A stretch of DNA of 64,000 nt from Pedobacter mendelii (GCF_014635725.1 NZ_BMDJ01000013.1:1-64000); one strand, 5' to 3'. Numbered from the stretch's first letter, positions 1-8,774 are shown. Numbers and translations are program-made. The notes: generated from the letters alone by a model not told the origin.

Positions 1-19
1 TTCGTTTCTGTTGGGAGTG

Positions 20-50
20 CAAAGGTAGAAATCTTTTTTTAACCTCCAAA
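20..50 (-). promoter_or_regulatory. Tandem leftward promoter P1 (nearest the window edge)
   Basis: On the minus strand a -7 element TACCTTTG lies at 27-20 and a -33 TTTG at 50-47, separated by 19 bp, which matches the Bacteroidota consensus TTTG-N19-21-TAnnTTTG. It is the closest to the left edge of three promoters with the same spacing and orientation. Transcription leaves the window, so the gene served is not visible; tandem strong promoters of this form usually precede rRNA operons in this phylum (inference). Confidence 0.6.
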
Positions 51-114
51 TAAAATAAATTTTATTTTTTTAGCCTCTCTTTAATTCATAACCCCAGCTT
101 TTCAATTATTTCCG

Positions 115-163
115 CTTCTTCCGAACCGGGTTGCAAAGGTAATAAAATTTCTCCCTCCCACAA
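115..163 (-). promoter_or_regulatory. Tandem leftward promoter P2
   Basis: Minus-strand -7 element TACCTTTG at 141-134 with TTG at 163-161 upstream, spacer 19 bp. The initial transcribed region (115-133) is nearly the same as that of P3, so P2 and P3 are copies of one 28-nt unit (115-142 and 218-245). Same direction as P1. Confidence 0.6.
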
Positions 164-217
164 GAACTATTTCCAAATAATTCTAAACCTTTTCTTTTAA
201 CCTTTCAAACATTTTCC

Positions 218-267
218 CTTCCTCCGAAGCGGGTTGCAAAAGTAGAAAAAAATCCTTTATAGCCAAA
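218..267 (-). promoter_or_regulatory. Tandem leftward promoter P3 (distal)
   Basis: Minus-strand -7 element TACTTTTG at 244-237 and -33 TTTG at 267-264, spacer 19 bp. The downstream discriminator and initial transcribed region match P2 closely. This is the farthest upstream of the three. Confidence 0.6.
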
Positions 268-622
268 AATTATCTCCCTATTATTCTTCTATTACTCATA
301 ACTTCATCATTCTCAATAAGAAAAAAATTAAGCTACCGAAAGAACTTTTATCAACAACGTTTGTTTCACGGCTAGTTTGCCAGCAAAACGAGTATTCCAT
401 CTTATCGGTTTATATATTTCAGAATATCAATACATCCAATAATTCGATAACATCAGAAATATCTCCTACATTGTATACAATTCATCATTAAACCAGCCTA
501 TGTGTTCCATTGGCGTATCCGTAAGCTATTTGTTTCACTCGAAAGCGTTTTGCAATGGTGGAAACACAAAATGCATAAAAGGACGCGAAACCAAAGCTAC
601 CAGTTCAAATTAACTAATTAAT
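268..622. other. Non-coding stretch before the serine protease
   Basis: No open reading frame with protein-like composition, no tRNA fold and no strong hairpin were seen here. It separates the leftward tandem promoters from the rightward protease gene. No clean TTTG-N20-TAnnTTTG promoter for the protease was found. Confidence 0.4.
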
Positions 623-1486
623 ATGAGAGCAATAAAAATCTTCCCTTTTTTCCCTGTAGTATCCTTTTGCCTTTTCTTTTGTGGAATTTCCAGGCACGAT
701 GCAAATCCCGAAGCTTTGTCCAAACTGGCATCCTCAAAACAGTTCGATTGTGTGGGTAAAGCATTGGAAAATGGAAAATTCATCGGATCAGGGGTGCTGA
801 TTACACCGAGATTTGTGCTATCGGCAACTCATGTACTCATGACTGCAAATCAAATGTTCACAAAGAGAAGAAAGCTCAATGATCTCGAACCCGGAGATTT
901 CTCCCTCGATTTTAACGGGAATATTTTTAAGGTTAAAAGAATTATTACCTATACTGGTAGAGGGGATTATAGTACGGAGACCGAAACTGATCTGGTATTG
1001 CTTGAACTAGATAGGGATGTTAATAATATTGCTTTGCCTGGGCTGAACACGAAACTCAACGAGCTCGGAACTCAAGTAACTGGAGTGGGCTATGGTATAT
1101 ACGGAATAGTGAATGAAAAAGGGAGACTTAAGATACAGAATTCCGGTGTAAAATCGGCAGGGAAAAATATTATAGATAAGCTCGCTGGAAAAGAAGTAAA
1201 CGGAAAACCGGCTATGCTACAATTTGATTTCGATAGCCCTTTAAATCCCGCTGTCAGCAAAATGGGATCTGATCACCCAATTGAAATGGAGTATACACCA
1301 TCGGGTGGAGACAGTGGTGGCGGTTTGTTTAGAGAGGCTGGAGGCAAAATGGAATTAATAGGTATTCTACATTCTACACAAGGGGACATCGAAAACTTCC
1401 GAATCAATGGTTATTATGGAGAAGTGTCCAATTGGACACGGGTTTCCGTATTTACGGACTGGATAAAAAGTTCGATTATAAAATAA
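623..1486 (+). CDS. Secreted trypsin-like serine protease (S1 family)
   Basis: A chymotrypsin-fold endopeptidase, predicted to be exported. The N-terminus has a hydrophobic segment (residues 6-20) ending in Cys20-Gly21, so it may be a lipoprotein or carry a conventional signal peptide. The catalytic triad is visible: His70 in SATH, Asp123 in ETDLVLLEL, and Ser231 in SGGDSGGGLF. The length (287 aa) fits a single protease domain with no PDZ or transmembrane extension, so this is not a DegP-type protein. It stands alone, between leftward tandem promoters and a region of decayed genes, with no obvious operon partner. Family assignment rests on the triad and glycine pattern; the substrate is unknown. 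Confidence 0.8.
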   Translation: MRAIKIFPFFPVVSFCLFFCGISRHDANPEALSKLASSKQFDCVGKALENGKFIGSGVLITPRFVLSATHVLMTANQMFTKRRKLNDLEPGDFSLDFNGNIFKVKRIITYTGRGDYSTETETDLVLLELDRDVNNIALPGLNTKLNELGTQVTGVGYGIYGIVNEKGRLKIQNSGVKSAGKNIIDKLAGKEVNGKPAMLQFDFDSPLNPAVSKMGSDHPIEMEYTPSGGDSGGGLFREAGGKMELIGILHSTQGDIENFRINGYYGEVSNWTRVSVFTDWIKSSIIK

Positions 1487-1927
1487 CAAAATGACTTTTT
1501 TATTTAAAGCAATGGTACTTCATGTAGACCTTGCATTTTTGATTGTGCTAAAACATCAGGACTATTGCACAATTGCCAGAATAGGCAATCGCCAGCGAAA
1601 TGATTTTTTCCTTAATGTGATGTTCAAACGCTTCACTATGAGAAGATGTGGCGCTGTCGAAAACGCAGACGATCTAATGGATATTAAATGTTCCATTTGA
1701 GCTGATTCAATATGCGATCTTCATGTACAAAATTGAATTAACATCAAATAAAATTTATGCTGTTGGGTGCTTGAAAGGAATTTCGAAATTAAACCCTATC
1801 CTTTCCATGACCCTCTAACGAAAGCCAAAAACAACTAACTCATACACAATTTGCCTGTTGATATTGATATTCAAATTGTAACAACAAACGATGCTGAAAT
1901 CAATTGAATTTGTATGGAGGGAAAAAG
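1487..1927. other. Intergenic stretch without a supportable gene
   Basis: A 69-codon frame at 1491-1700 starts 4 nt after the protease stop. It has no recognisable motif, signal or family resemblance and may be spurious or the remnant of something lost. The rest (1701-1927) has stops in all frames. Confidence 0.35.
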
Positions 1928-1961
1928 AAATCTGCGATTTTACTCGAAATTTCGCAGATTT
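1928..1961 (-). terminator. Terminator of tRNA-Arg
   Basis: A perfect 10-bp inverted repeat (1928-1937 with 1952-1961) lies 12 nt downstream of the tRNA 3' end on the minus strand and is followed by CTTTTT in that direction, as expected for intrinsic termination. Confidence 0.65.
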
Positions 1962-1973
1962 TGACAAAAATAG

Positions 1974-2045
1974 TGGTCCCGACGAGAATCGAACTCATAT
2001 CTAAAGTTTAGGAAACTTCTATTCTATCCGTTGAACTACGGGACC
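1974..2045 (-). tRNA. tRNA-Arg (anticodon CCT)
   Basis: Read on the minus strand, a full cloverleaf folds: acceptor GGTCCCG/CGGGACC (2045-2039 with 1981-1975), a D arm, an anticodon stem closing the loop TTCCTAA, and a T arm with TTCGATT. The anticodon CCT decodes AGG. The discriminator base is A (complement of 1974) and CCA is not encoded. I checked for a second copy of its 3' end as an integration-site mark and saw none in the window. Confidence 0.93.
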
Positions 2046-2173
2046 TTTGTAATAAGTGTTAAATAAAATAAACATTTTTCACACTGATTGTCAATTAATT
2101 ACAAGACAATCTCAGCTATTAGAGCTTTTGCTAAAATCCTATTAATTGTTGCAAATATATTAAATTATATCAG

Positions 2174-2525
2174 AAATTGTTGGTCATTTGCCTAAACGGA
2201 TTGGAGCATGCAGGATTTGAAACAAAATGTTCATCTGACCCAATTAAATCTATTTCGGCCATATTAGAATTTAGCCCAAATGTTATTACTACCTGATGTA
2301 CAACTCGGTAGGCATGAAGGAAGGAAATTGAACGAGAATTTAAAAAGTATGCATGATACTAAAAATATACCGCTGGTTCTAATATCGATGAGGAGCAAAT
2401 TGAGCTTGATGAATGGCTATGGATGTAAACCTGATGATTTTATAAAAAAGACTTTTGAGGTGAATGAATTAGTAAAGAGGATAACCATTCAAACAGAAAA
2501 TCAGATCTCGAAAAAAGAAGCTTAA
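2174..2525 (+). pseudogene. Broken response-regulator receiver domain
   Basis: The 3' part (from 2280, 81 codons) reads like the second half of a receiver domain: PDVQLGRHEGRKL around the phospho-Asp strand, then NIPLVLIS and PDDFIKKTFEVNELVKRI, the usual Lys-Pro region with Pro replaced by Thr. The missing first half is in a different frame upstream (2174-2279): KLLVI, then LEHAGFETK, then ISAILEFSPNVI. The acidic Asp-Asp pocket that should follow KLLVI is absent, and a frameshift separates SPNVI from the rest. Deletion plus frameshift make a working protein unlikely. No sensor kinase lies nearby. Confidence 0.7.
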
Positions 2526-2635
2526 GATTTTCTGGTAGATATATTTAGCTTGCCTGCAATACCTGGACATATCAATTATTGAGTATTAATACCTTATATC
2601 AAAACCATATAATTTAAAACTCCTATTTAACATTA

Positions 2636-2654
2636 CCTTCGTGCAAAACGAAGG
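2636..2654 (+). promoter_or_regulatory. Hairpin before the cold-shock-like gene
   Basis: CCTTCGT-GCAAA-ACGAAGG is a perfect 7-bp stem with a 5-nt loop, 35 nt before the start at 2690. It overlaps a weak -7-like TACCTTCG (2634-2641). It could be a 5' leader structure or part of the promoter; which of the two is not decidable from sequence alone. Confidence 0.35.
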
Positions 2655-2689
2655 ACATCATTCTATGCACTAAGTCTTTTACATTAAAT

Positions 2690-2956
2690 ATGAGACATGG
2701 TGTGATAATTTCCTTTAATAAGGATAAAAATTCTGGTATTATACAAGACGCAAATGACCAAGAAATTGATTTTTTTTTGGATTCGAAGGAAAACTCATTT
2801 TCTGTCAACGATTTGGTAAGTTTTAGCATCGTAATGACAGAAATAGGATTAGTTGCAAATAATTTAATAATAGTAATGATTAATTTCGGTTCAAATTACG
2901 TTTTAAAGACCAAGGAAAACAATACTAACATAGATAATATTGACTTAGTAAAATAG
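2690..2956 (+). CDS. Degenerate cold-shock-domain-like small protein
   Basis: An 88-aa protein whose first 65 residues follow the OB-fold layout of cold-shock proteins: GVIISFNKDKNSGII corresponds to the RNP1 strand region, DFFLDS to RNP2, and FSVNDLVSFSI to the third strand (the G-D-x-V-x-F position). The aromatic residues that stack on RNA in classical Csp proteins (FGF in RNP1, FVH in RNP2) are mostly missing, so nucleic-acid binding may be weak or different. Residues 66-88 form a polar tail. It stands alone between two pseudogenes. CSD resemblance is inferred by eye from the motif spacing; a novel small protein is the alternative. Confidence 0.5.
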   Translation: MRHGVIISFNKDKNSGIIQDANDQEIDFFLDSKENSFSVNDLVSFSIVMTEIGLVANNLIIVMINFGSNYVLKTKENNTNIDNIDLVK

Positions 2957-3046
2957 ATTTTTATAAAAGATCAAATATAAAAACGCTCTTATTTATATAT
3001 AAACTTTAATGATTTAGAGGAAAGGAATAATCACCAAATCTATTAA

Positions 3047-3088
3047 ACCTTATAAGTTTACCTAAAGCACTTGAGAAACTTATAAGGT
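3047..3088. repeat. 13-bp perfect inverted repeat
   Basis: ACCTTATAAGTTT (3047-3059) pairs with AAACTTATAAGGT (3076-3088) across a 16-nt loop. It lies between the 3' ends of the cold-shock-like gene and the azoreductase remnant. A T-tract is missing on both sides, so it is either a bidirectional transcript end or a protein-binding site. Confidence 0.5.
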
Positions 3089-3103
3089 AAAAATTGCAAT
3101 TAA

Positions 3104-3345
3104 TTAATTTGAATACTTTTTACACCTACTTTCTAAGTCAGTATCATTTACAACTTCGATAGAGGAAGAGCCTTTAACCCTGAAAGCTTTAATATCCGTC
3201 ATACCTAAAAAGCCAAATACGGTAAAACAAAGTCATAAGCTTGTATAGGTTCATCCGAATAAATTCTACCGTGGCATTACTTAATTTTACTCGGATGGAT
3301 ATCGATGCAAGGACTTGAAATGATATGATGAATCTTTTTAAGATG
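3104..3345 (-). pseudogene. Remnant of FMN-dependent NADH-azoreductase (AzoR family)
   Basis: On the minus strand the beginning reads KKIHHIISSP followed, in another frame, by KLSNATVEFI, the N-terminal flavodoxin-like strand and first helix of AzoR proteins. It then jumps directly to C-terminal AzoR sequence: GRIYSDEPIQAYDFVLPYL, and after a further frameshift FGFLGMTDIKAFRV, ending at a TAA at 3104-3106. About 100 central residues, including most of the FMN-binding surface, are missing and at least two frameshifts are present. The match to both ends of the family in correct order and strand makes this a decayed gene. Confidence 0.65.
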
Positions 3346-3438
3346 TTGTTAAATTTATTGGACAAATTTAGAGCTGCTCTTTTAGCTAATATCCTAAACG
3401 TTAGTGCTATCATTTTAGATAGCTATTATATAGCCAAA

Positions 3439-3462
3439 AGCCCCGACAGTAATGTCGAGGCT
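3439..3462 (-). terminator. Terminator of metG
   Basis: On the minus strand AGCCTCGACA and TGTCGGGGCT form a 10-bp stem (one T-G pair) with a TTAC loop, followed by TTTTGG. It lies about 130 nt after the metG stop codon. Confidence 0.6.
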
Positions 3463-3594
3463 TAAGAATTATTATTCAGAGTTTTTAAAGTGATTTTTTA
3501 CAAAAAACACTTTTGGTAAGACAGGTTAAGGATTGTAGCTGTTTCTTTCTAATTAGCTTAGTTGTAAATCTAAAATCATAAGACGTAAACATCT

Positions 3595-5700
3595 TTATCT
3601 TATCACGCTGCCTTCTTCAAATTTCTCAGCCGGAGTAATAAAGGCAAGTTTACCTTCTGAATTTTCAGCCATTAAAATCATTCCTTGTGATAGAATACCT
3701 TTGATTTCTCTTGGAGCCAAATTCACAATTATACTTACTTGTTTACCAATAATATCTTCAGGTTTATAATATTCTGCTATACCAGAAACAACTGTGCGTT
3801 CATCAATACCAGTATTTACAGTAAGCTTTAATAGCTTTTTAGTTTTATCAACTTTTTCAGCTGCGATAACCGTTGCAACACGTATATCCATTGCAGAAAA
3901 ATCGTCAAAATTGATGTTTTCCTTTGCCGGAATAGAAGCAACAGCCGTAGCGTTTGAAACTTTACTTTGGTTTAGTTTTTCTACTTGGAAATCAATCGCA
4001 GCATCTTCTATTTTTTCGAATAACAGAATACCTTCTTTAATATCATGACCTCGTTTGATTAGTGTTATAGTGCCTGCTTCTTCCCAACCTTGTTTACCGT
4101 TGTTTAGCATTTTCATCAGCTTATCGGCTGTGAAAGGCAAAAATGGCTCCATAAAAATTTGAAGATTGGCACAAATTTGTAATGAGATGTACAAAATTGT
4201 ACGAACACGATCTTCATCTGTTTTTATCAACTTCCATGGTTCAGTTTCTGCCAGATATTTATTTCCCAAACGGGCAACATTCATTACTTCTGATAGTGCT
4301 TCTCTGAAACGATAATTTTCAATAGATGCGGATATTTTTGCCGGAAAGGCTGCCAAATCATCTATTACAGCTTGATCTTGTTCTGTAATTTCCATTAAAG
4401 TTGGCACCACTCCATTAAAGTATTTATGTGTAAGCACCATAACACGATTTACAAAATTACCGAGAACGGCAACCAGTTCATTGTTGTTTCTGGCTTGAAA
4501 ATCTTTCCAGGTAAAGTCGTTATCTTTTGTTTCGGGTGCTGTAGCAGTTAAAACATAGCGTAAAACATCTTGTTTTCCCTCAAACTCCCTTAAATATTCG
4601 TTTAACCAAACTGCCCAATTTTTTGATGTTGATATTTTCTGACCTTCGAGGTTAAGAAACTCATTTGCAGGAACATTATCTGCCAGAATAAAACCACCAT
4701 GCGCCATTAACATCGCAGGGAATATAATGCAGTGAAAAACAATATTATCCTTGCCAATAAAGTGTACAAGTTTCGTGTCTTCATCTTTCCAATATTCTTC
4801 CCAACCGCACTTATCTGCTTCAAAATTATTGATGTAATACTCTTCGGCCATTGGATTCCAAACATCAAGCTTTGCGTAATTACAAAGTTCTTTAGTGGCA
4901 GAAATGTATCCAATTGGTGCATCAAACCAAACGTATAAAACTTTACCTTCTGCATCGCGAAGCGGGACATGAATGCCCCAATCTAAATCGCGGGTCATTG
5001 CTCGTGGATGTAAACCAGCATTTAACCAGCTTTGGCATTGACCATAAACATTTGGTCGCCATTCTTTATGGCTTTCTATGTATGCTCTTAATCGGTCTTC
5101 ATATTTATCTAAAGGTAAAAACCAGTTCTTGGTTTCTTTTAAAATTGGCTTATCGCCAGATAGCGTAGATTTAGGATTGATTAAATCGGTTGCGTTTAAT
5201 GTCGAACCGCAGTTTTCGCATTGATCGCCATAAGCATTTTCATTACCGCAATTTGGGCAAGTACCGGTAATATAACGATCGGCTAAAAATTGTTTTGCCT
5301 TTTCGTCATAATATTGTTCCGTTATCTCTTCTGTAAAAACACCTTTATCATAAAGTGTTTCAAAAAAATCGGCAGCAGTTTGATGATGTGTTGATGATGA
5401 TGTACGATGGTAGATATCGAAAGACACTCCGAATTCTCTGAATGAATCGCCAATTATTTTATGGTATTTATCTACAACTTCTTGCGGCGTAATTCCTTCT
5501 CGTTTAGCTTTTAAAGTAATTGGCACTCCATTTTCGTCAGAACCACATACAAATTTTACATCTCGTTTATTCGAACGTAGGTATCTTGCATAAATATCAG
5601 CAGGAATATAAACTCCTGCCAAATGGCCAATATGCACCGGTCCGTTTGTGTATGGCAGTGCCGCAGTTACGGTATATCTTTTTATTTTACTATTATCCAA
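3595..5700 (-). CDS. metG: Methionyl-tRNA synthetase with C-terminal tRNA-binding domain
   Basis: Charges tRNA-Met with methionine in the cytoplasm (class I aminoacyl-tRNA synthetase). The Rossmann core carries HIGH at 23-26 and the KMSKS equivalent KISTSK at 355-360. A zinc knuckle is formed by Cys148, Cys151, Cys161 and Cys164. Residues about 595-701 are the EMAP-II/Trbp111-like OB domain that dimerises the enzyme and aids tRNA binding ([13 protein letters not shown] and SQGMILMAE). The length (701 aa) is normal for the long MetG form. It is divergent from the LD-carboxypeptidase gene with only 38 bp between the two starts. A minus-strand -7 element TATCTTTG (5727-5720) lies just before the start. 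Confidence 0.97.
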   Translation of the reverse strand: MDNSKIKRYTVTAALPYTNGPVHIGHLAGVYIPADIYARYLRSNKRDVKFVCGSDENGVPITLKAKREGITPQEVVDKYHKIIGDSFREFGVSFDIYHRTSSSTHHQTAADFFETLYDKGVFTEEITEQYYDEKAKQFLADRYITGTCPNCGNENAYGDQCENCGSTLNATDLINPKSTLSGDKPILKETKNWFLPLDKYEDRLRAYIESHKEWRPNVYGQCQSWLNAGLHPRAMTRDLDWGIHVPLRDAEGKVLYVWFDAPIGYISATKELCNYAKLDVWNPMAEEYYINNFEADKCGWEEYWKDEDTKLVHFIGKDNIVFHCIIFPAMLMAHGGFILADNVPANEFLNLEGQKISTSKNWAVWLNEYLREFEGKQDVLRYVLTATAPETKDNDFTWKDFQARNNNELVAVLGNFVNRVMVLTHKYFNGVVPTLMEITEQDQAVIDDLAAFPAKISASIENYRFREALSEVMNVARLGNKYLAETEPWKLIKTDEDRVRTILYISLQICANLQIFMEPFLPFTADKLMKMLNNGKQGWEEAGTITLIKRGHDIKEGILLFEKIEDAAIDFQVEKLNQSKVSNATAVASIPAKENINFDDFSAMDIRVATVIAAEKVDKTKKLLKLTVNTGIDERTVVSGIAEYYKPEDIIGKQVSIIVNLAPREIKGILSQGMILMAENSEGKLAFITPAEKFEEGSVIR

Positions 5701-5719
5701 AACAAATTATTTAATTTGA

Positions 5720-5727
5720 CAAAGATA
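5720..5727 (-). promoter_or_regulatory. -7 element of metG
   Basis: TATCTTTG on the minus strand, 20 nt before the metG start and inside the 38-bp divergent spacer; the matching -33 would lie inside the LD-carboxypeptidase gene and is weak. Confidence 0.45.
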
Positions 5728-5738
5728 TCGTTTTAACC

Positions 5739-6638
5739 ATGATTATACAGCCCCCGTATTTAAAAAAAGGAGATAAGATTGCCATAGTGTGTCCGGCGAA
5801 GAAATTACCCAAAACCATTGATTATGCGATTACTATTTTAAAAAGCTGGGAATTGGATGTTGTTCTTGGTAAAAGTGTTTATGCCGAGGAGAATCAATTT
5901 GCAGGAGCTGATGCTTTAAGGGCTTCTGATATTCAAACATTTATAGATGATCCACTAATAAAAGCGATAATTGCTGGCAGGGGTGGTTATGGAACCATCC
6001 GAATTATTGATGAGCTGGATTTTAGTAATTTCGTGAAAAACCCGAAATGGTTTATTGGATTTAGTGACATAACAGTAATATTATCGCATATTTTTGCAGC
6101 GCTGAAAACGCAGTCTATGCATGCTCAAATGCCTTATACTTTTGAAGATTCTACACCAGAAGCCTTATTATCCCTAAAAAGTGCTTTATTTGGAGAAAAG
6201 CAAGTTTTTAAATATAAAAGCGAGTTTAGTAACCGTGCTGGAAATGCTACGGGTATATTAATTGGTGGAAATTTAACGCTGCTTTGCATGCTTCAAGGTT
6301 CTCCTTCTGAAATGGATTTTGAAGATAAAATCTTATTTCTGGAAGATGTTGGTGAACATGAATATTCCATCGACAGGATGCTTAGAATGCTTAAAAGGGC
6401 AGGAAAACTGGTTAGACTTAAAGGTTTAATTATCGGTGCCTTCAACGAAATTACTCCAGAGAAGATTCCATTTGGACAAACTGCTGAAGAGGTTATTTGC
6501 ACTATTGTTGAAGAATATGATTATCCTGTTTGTTTTAACTTTCCAACAGGGCATATAGAGAATAATCGTACAATGATAGTTGGTGCAGAAATAGAGCTAA
6601 AAATTGAAACAAATAACGTAGAATTTAAGTATTTATAA
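5739..6638 (+). CDS. LD-carboxypeptidase (peptidase family S66)
   Basis: Removes the terminal D-alanine from murein tetrapeptides during cell-wall recycling. The 299-aa length suits LdcA-type enzymes. The Ser-Glu-His triad typical of S66 is visible: Ser109 in GFSD, Glu202 in LEDVGEHEY, and His272 in FPTGHIENN. The AGRGGYGT strand (79-86) is also characteristic. There is no signal peptide, so it is cytoplasmic. The next gene, a DoxX-type protein, starts 1 nt after its stop, so the two are co-transcribed. S66 also includes MccF-like microcin-immunity enzymes; a housekeeping recycling role is more likely here. Confidence 0.9.
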   Translation: MIIQPPYLKKGDKIAIVCPAKKLPKTIDYAITILKSWELDVVLGKSVYAEENQFAGADALRASDIQTFIDDPLIKAIIAGRGGYGTIRIIDELDFSNFVKNPKWFIGFSDITVILSHIFAALKTQSMHAQMPYTFEDSTPEALLSLKSALFGEKQVFKYKSEFSNRAGNATGILIGGNLTLLCMLQGSPSEMDFEDKILFLEDVGEHEYSIDRMLRMLKRAGKLVRLKGLIIGAFNEITPEKIPFGQTAEEVICTIVEEYDYPVCFNFPTGHIENNRTMIVGAEIELKIETNNVEFKYL

Positions 6639-6639
6639 C

Positions 6640-7047
6640 ATGGCAATATTAGATAACTTAGGAAAATACCGAAACACAGGCTTACTGTTGTTGAGGGTTG
6701 GTTTGGGCATCATGTTCATTATTCATGGCTTCCCAAAATTAGCGGGTGGCCCTGATGGGTGGACTGGACTAGGCGGAAGTATGAAAGTAGTGGGAGTTGA
6801 TTTCTTACCAACTTTTTGGGGTTTCATGGCCGCAGTTACGGAAACCTTTGGAGGATTTTTACTTATCGTTGGACTCTTTTTCAGGCCAGCGTGTATATTA
6901 TTAATCTTTACGATGATAATTGCAGCATTGGTTCACTTTTCTAAAGGTGATGGATTACAAGGTGCAAGCCATGCGATTGAGTTGGCAATTGTGTTTTTAG
7001 GCTTAATATTTATTGGACCAGGAAAATATAGTGTTGATAAGAAGTGA
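6640..7047 (+). CDS. DoxX-family integral membrane protein
   Basis: A 135-aa protein with about four hydrophobic helices (near residues 14-30, 55-75, 78-98, 110-128). GLGIMFIIHGFPKL near the start and the HFSKGDG loop are typical of the DoxX/YphA group found in many Bacteroidota. DoxX-like proteins are small inner-membrane proteins linked in some bacteria to redox and sulfur metabolism; the role here is not shown by the sequence. It starts 1 nt after the LD-carboxypeptidase stop and is followed by a strong terminator at 7081-7109. Confidence 0.85.
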   Translation: MAILDNLGKYRNTGLLLLRVGLGIMFIIHGFPKLAGGPDGWTGLGGSMKVVGVDFLPTFWGFMAAVTETFGGFLLIVGLFFRPACILLIFTMIIAALVHFSKGDGLQGASHAIELAIVFLGLIFIGPGKYSVDKK

Positions 7048-7080
7048 GTGAAAAATTTTTGTGTTAATATTTTGGCATAA

Positions 7081-7109
7081 AAAAAGCCGAGCGTAAATCT
7101 CGGCTTTTT
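7081..7109. terminator. Bidirectional terminator
   Basis: AAAAAGCCGAG (7081-7091) pairs with CTCGGCTTTTT (7099-7109), with a T-run on both strands. It sits between the 3' ends of the DoxX gene and the leftward susD of locus A and can serve both. Confidence 0.9.
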
Positions 7110-7125
7110 GATTAGTTACTTATTC

Positions 7126-8763
7126 TTAATAACCAGGATTTTGAGTCATACTAGGGTTAGCATTCATCTCATCCTGTGGAATAGGCCAAATATAATGGAA
7201 ATCCGTATAAGGAAGGGCAACCTTTGCTGCTACTGTTACGGGTCTTAGAACTGCATCCCAGTTTGATCCAGATCCATTTAATGCCGTCACTAAAATTTTT
7301 GCTGGAATACCTCCTCCTGTAACTGCAAAATTAGGATCTTGTGATAAACGGGTAATGTCTGGCCATCTTCTACCTTCACCGGCAAACTCAACTCTACGCT
7401 CATTTAAAATCGCTTGCGTTAAAGCATTTTGGTTAGCAAAACTCGCAATAGTATATTGGCTAGCTACTGGTACTGCTCTATTTCTAACAGCATTTAATAA
7501 ATTCAACGCTCTTGTATCCAAAGCATTTGTTCTTGAATAAGCTTCGGCAACATTTAAAAGAACTTCAGCATAGCGTATAATTGGTGCATAATCAGTGCTG
7601 GTAGCAGGGTCTCTGTATTTATAATTAAAAAAATACTTAGCACCTGTAGTTGTTTGTTGAATTTGCAATAAACTTCTCCTTGTATCACCAGTAACCCAAA
7701 AAGCTGCATTATATAGATTAGGACTAGTAACCACTAAATTTCTGCCAACAAGTGCATTTAAAGCATTTGCAGCTGGGCCGAACATATTTGCCAATGCACC
7801 ATTTACACCTCCATTTGAAGCAGATCCGTTTTCAATTGAAAAAATAGATTCTGTATTATTTTTAAAGGATACAAAAGGACCATCAGGACTCGCGGTCAAA
7901 GAGTAAACCCCATTTGCCGCAACGCCAGTATAAGGCCCTGATGCAGCAGATGTGCCTAATTTTGCACCTTCAGTAATTACACCTGCAAAATCATTCATGT
8001 GTAACTTAACACGGACTTTTAATGCAATTGCAGCACCTTTCGTAGCTCTCGTAAAACCAGCAGCAGATGCGCCAACTGGAAGATTTGCTTCTGCAAAATC
8101 CAAATCAGCTAGAATTTTAGTATAATCATCTGCAACCGTACCACGAGGAACTGAAATTTGCGAAGCCACAATATCTGTAGAATTTACCCCTACAGTTCTA
8201 TAAGGAACACCTGGGCTAGCACCATTGCCATCTACATATGGTCTACAAAAATCAATCACTAATTCGTGATATGCTAGTGCTCTTAAAAACCTAGCTTCCC
8301 CCGAATATTTATTACCTACAGATGTACTTATAGTACCTGCTGCAGAAGCTGCTGTAACGCCATCAATTACAATATTACATTGATTAATCAACGAATATAG
8401 ATTGCTCCACATGTTAACGTTATTTGCAGTACTCGAGGTTATTAACGCTTCATATGTGAGCTGATAAAACGTTGCTGTATTTACCATATCTTCGCCACGC
8501 ATTTCAGATTGCTCGATTGATGCTGCACCAAAAGGATAGCCACGGCCTGCACCACCATTGTAAGTTCCAACCGTTGCTGTGTTATAAACACCTACCATAG
8601 CTAATTCTATATTAGCAGCCGTAGAAAAAGCAGAAGCCTCTGACAATGAACTCTTCGGATTAAGTTCTGTAAACTTCTTGCAAGAAGAAACAGTTAAAAG
8701 GGATAATAAGCTTACAGCAAAAAACCCACTCGTTAAAATTTTATTTTTAAATATCTTTTTCAT
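7126..8763 (-). CDS. SusD/RagB-like outer-membrane lipoprotein, locus A
   Basis: The ligand-binding lid of a SusCD transporter, anchored in the outer membrane facing outward. The lipoprotein signal ends in TVSSC, so Cys28 is the lipidated residue, followed by KKFTELNP as in most SusD proteins. The C-terminal FPDITRL-like region (RRWPDITRL), the NERRVEFAGEG motif and IPQDEMNANPSMTQNPGY are hallmark SusD elements. The length is 545 aa. It starts 11 nt after its susC and ends before the terminator at 7081-7109. No polysaccharide-degrading enzyme is adjacent, so the substrate cannot be inferred. Confidence 0.95.
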   Translation of the reverse strand: MKKIFKNKILTSGFFAVSLLSLLTVSSCKKFTELNPKSSLSEASAFSTAANIELAMVGVYNTATVGTYNGGAGRGYPFGAASIEQSEMRGEDMVNTATFYQLTYEALITSSTANNVNMWSNLYSLINQCNIVIDGVTAASAAGTISTSVGNKYSGEARFLRALAYHELVIDFCRPYVDGNGASPGVPYRTVGVNSTDIVASQISVPRGTVADDYTKILADLDFAEANLPVGASAAGFTRATKGAAIALKVRVKLHMNDFAGVITEGAKLGTSAASGPYTGVAANGVYSLTASPDGPFVSFKNNTESIFSIENGSASNGGVNGALANMFGPAANALNALVGRNLVVTSPNLYNAAFWVTGDTRRSLLQIQQTTTGAKYFFNYKYRDPATSTDYAPIIRYAEVLLNVAEAYSRTNALDTRALNLLNAVRNRAVPVASQYTIASFANQNALTQAILNERRVEFAGEGRRWPDITRLSQDPNFAVTGGGIPAKILVTALNGSGSNWDAVLRPVTVAAKVALPYTDFHYIWPIPQDEMNANPSMTQNPGY

Positions 8764-8774
8764 ATCTGTAGCTA

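Noticed and set aside
1491-1700. 69-codon frame just after the serine protease
   Set aside because: No motif, no family resemblance, odd composition; the other strand reads about equally well. Not accepted as a gene.
1974-2045. tRNA-Arg as an integration site of a mobile element
   Set aside because: No second copy of the tRNA 3' end, no integrase and no phage genes were found in the window.
2623-2829. 68-codon minus-strand frame opposite the cold-shock-like gene
   Set aside because: Antisense shadow with low-complexity Lys/Ser content and no signature.
3189-3413. 74-codon minus-strand frame
   Set aside because: It runs through the azoreductase remnant in one of its shifted frames and is explained by the decayed gene.
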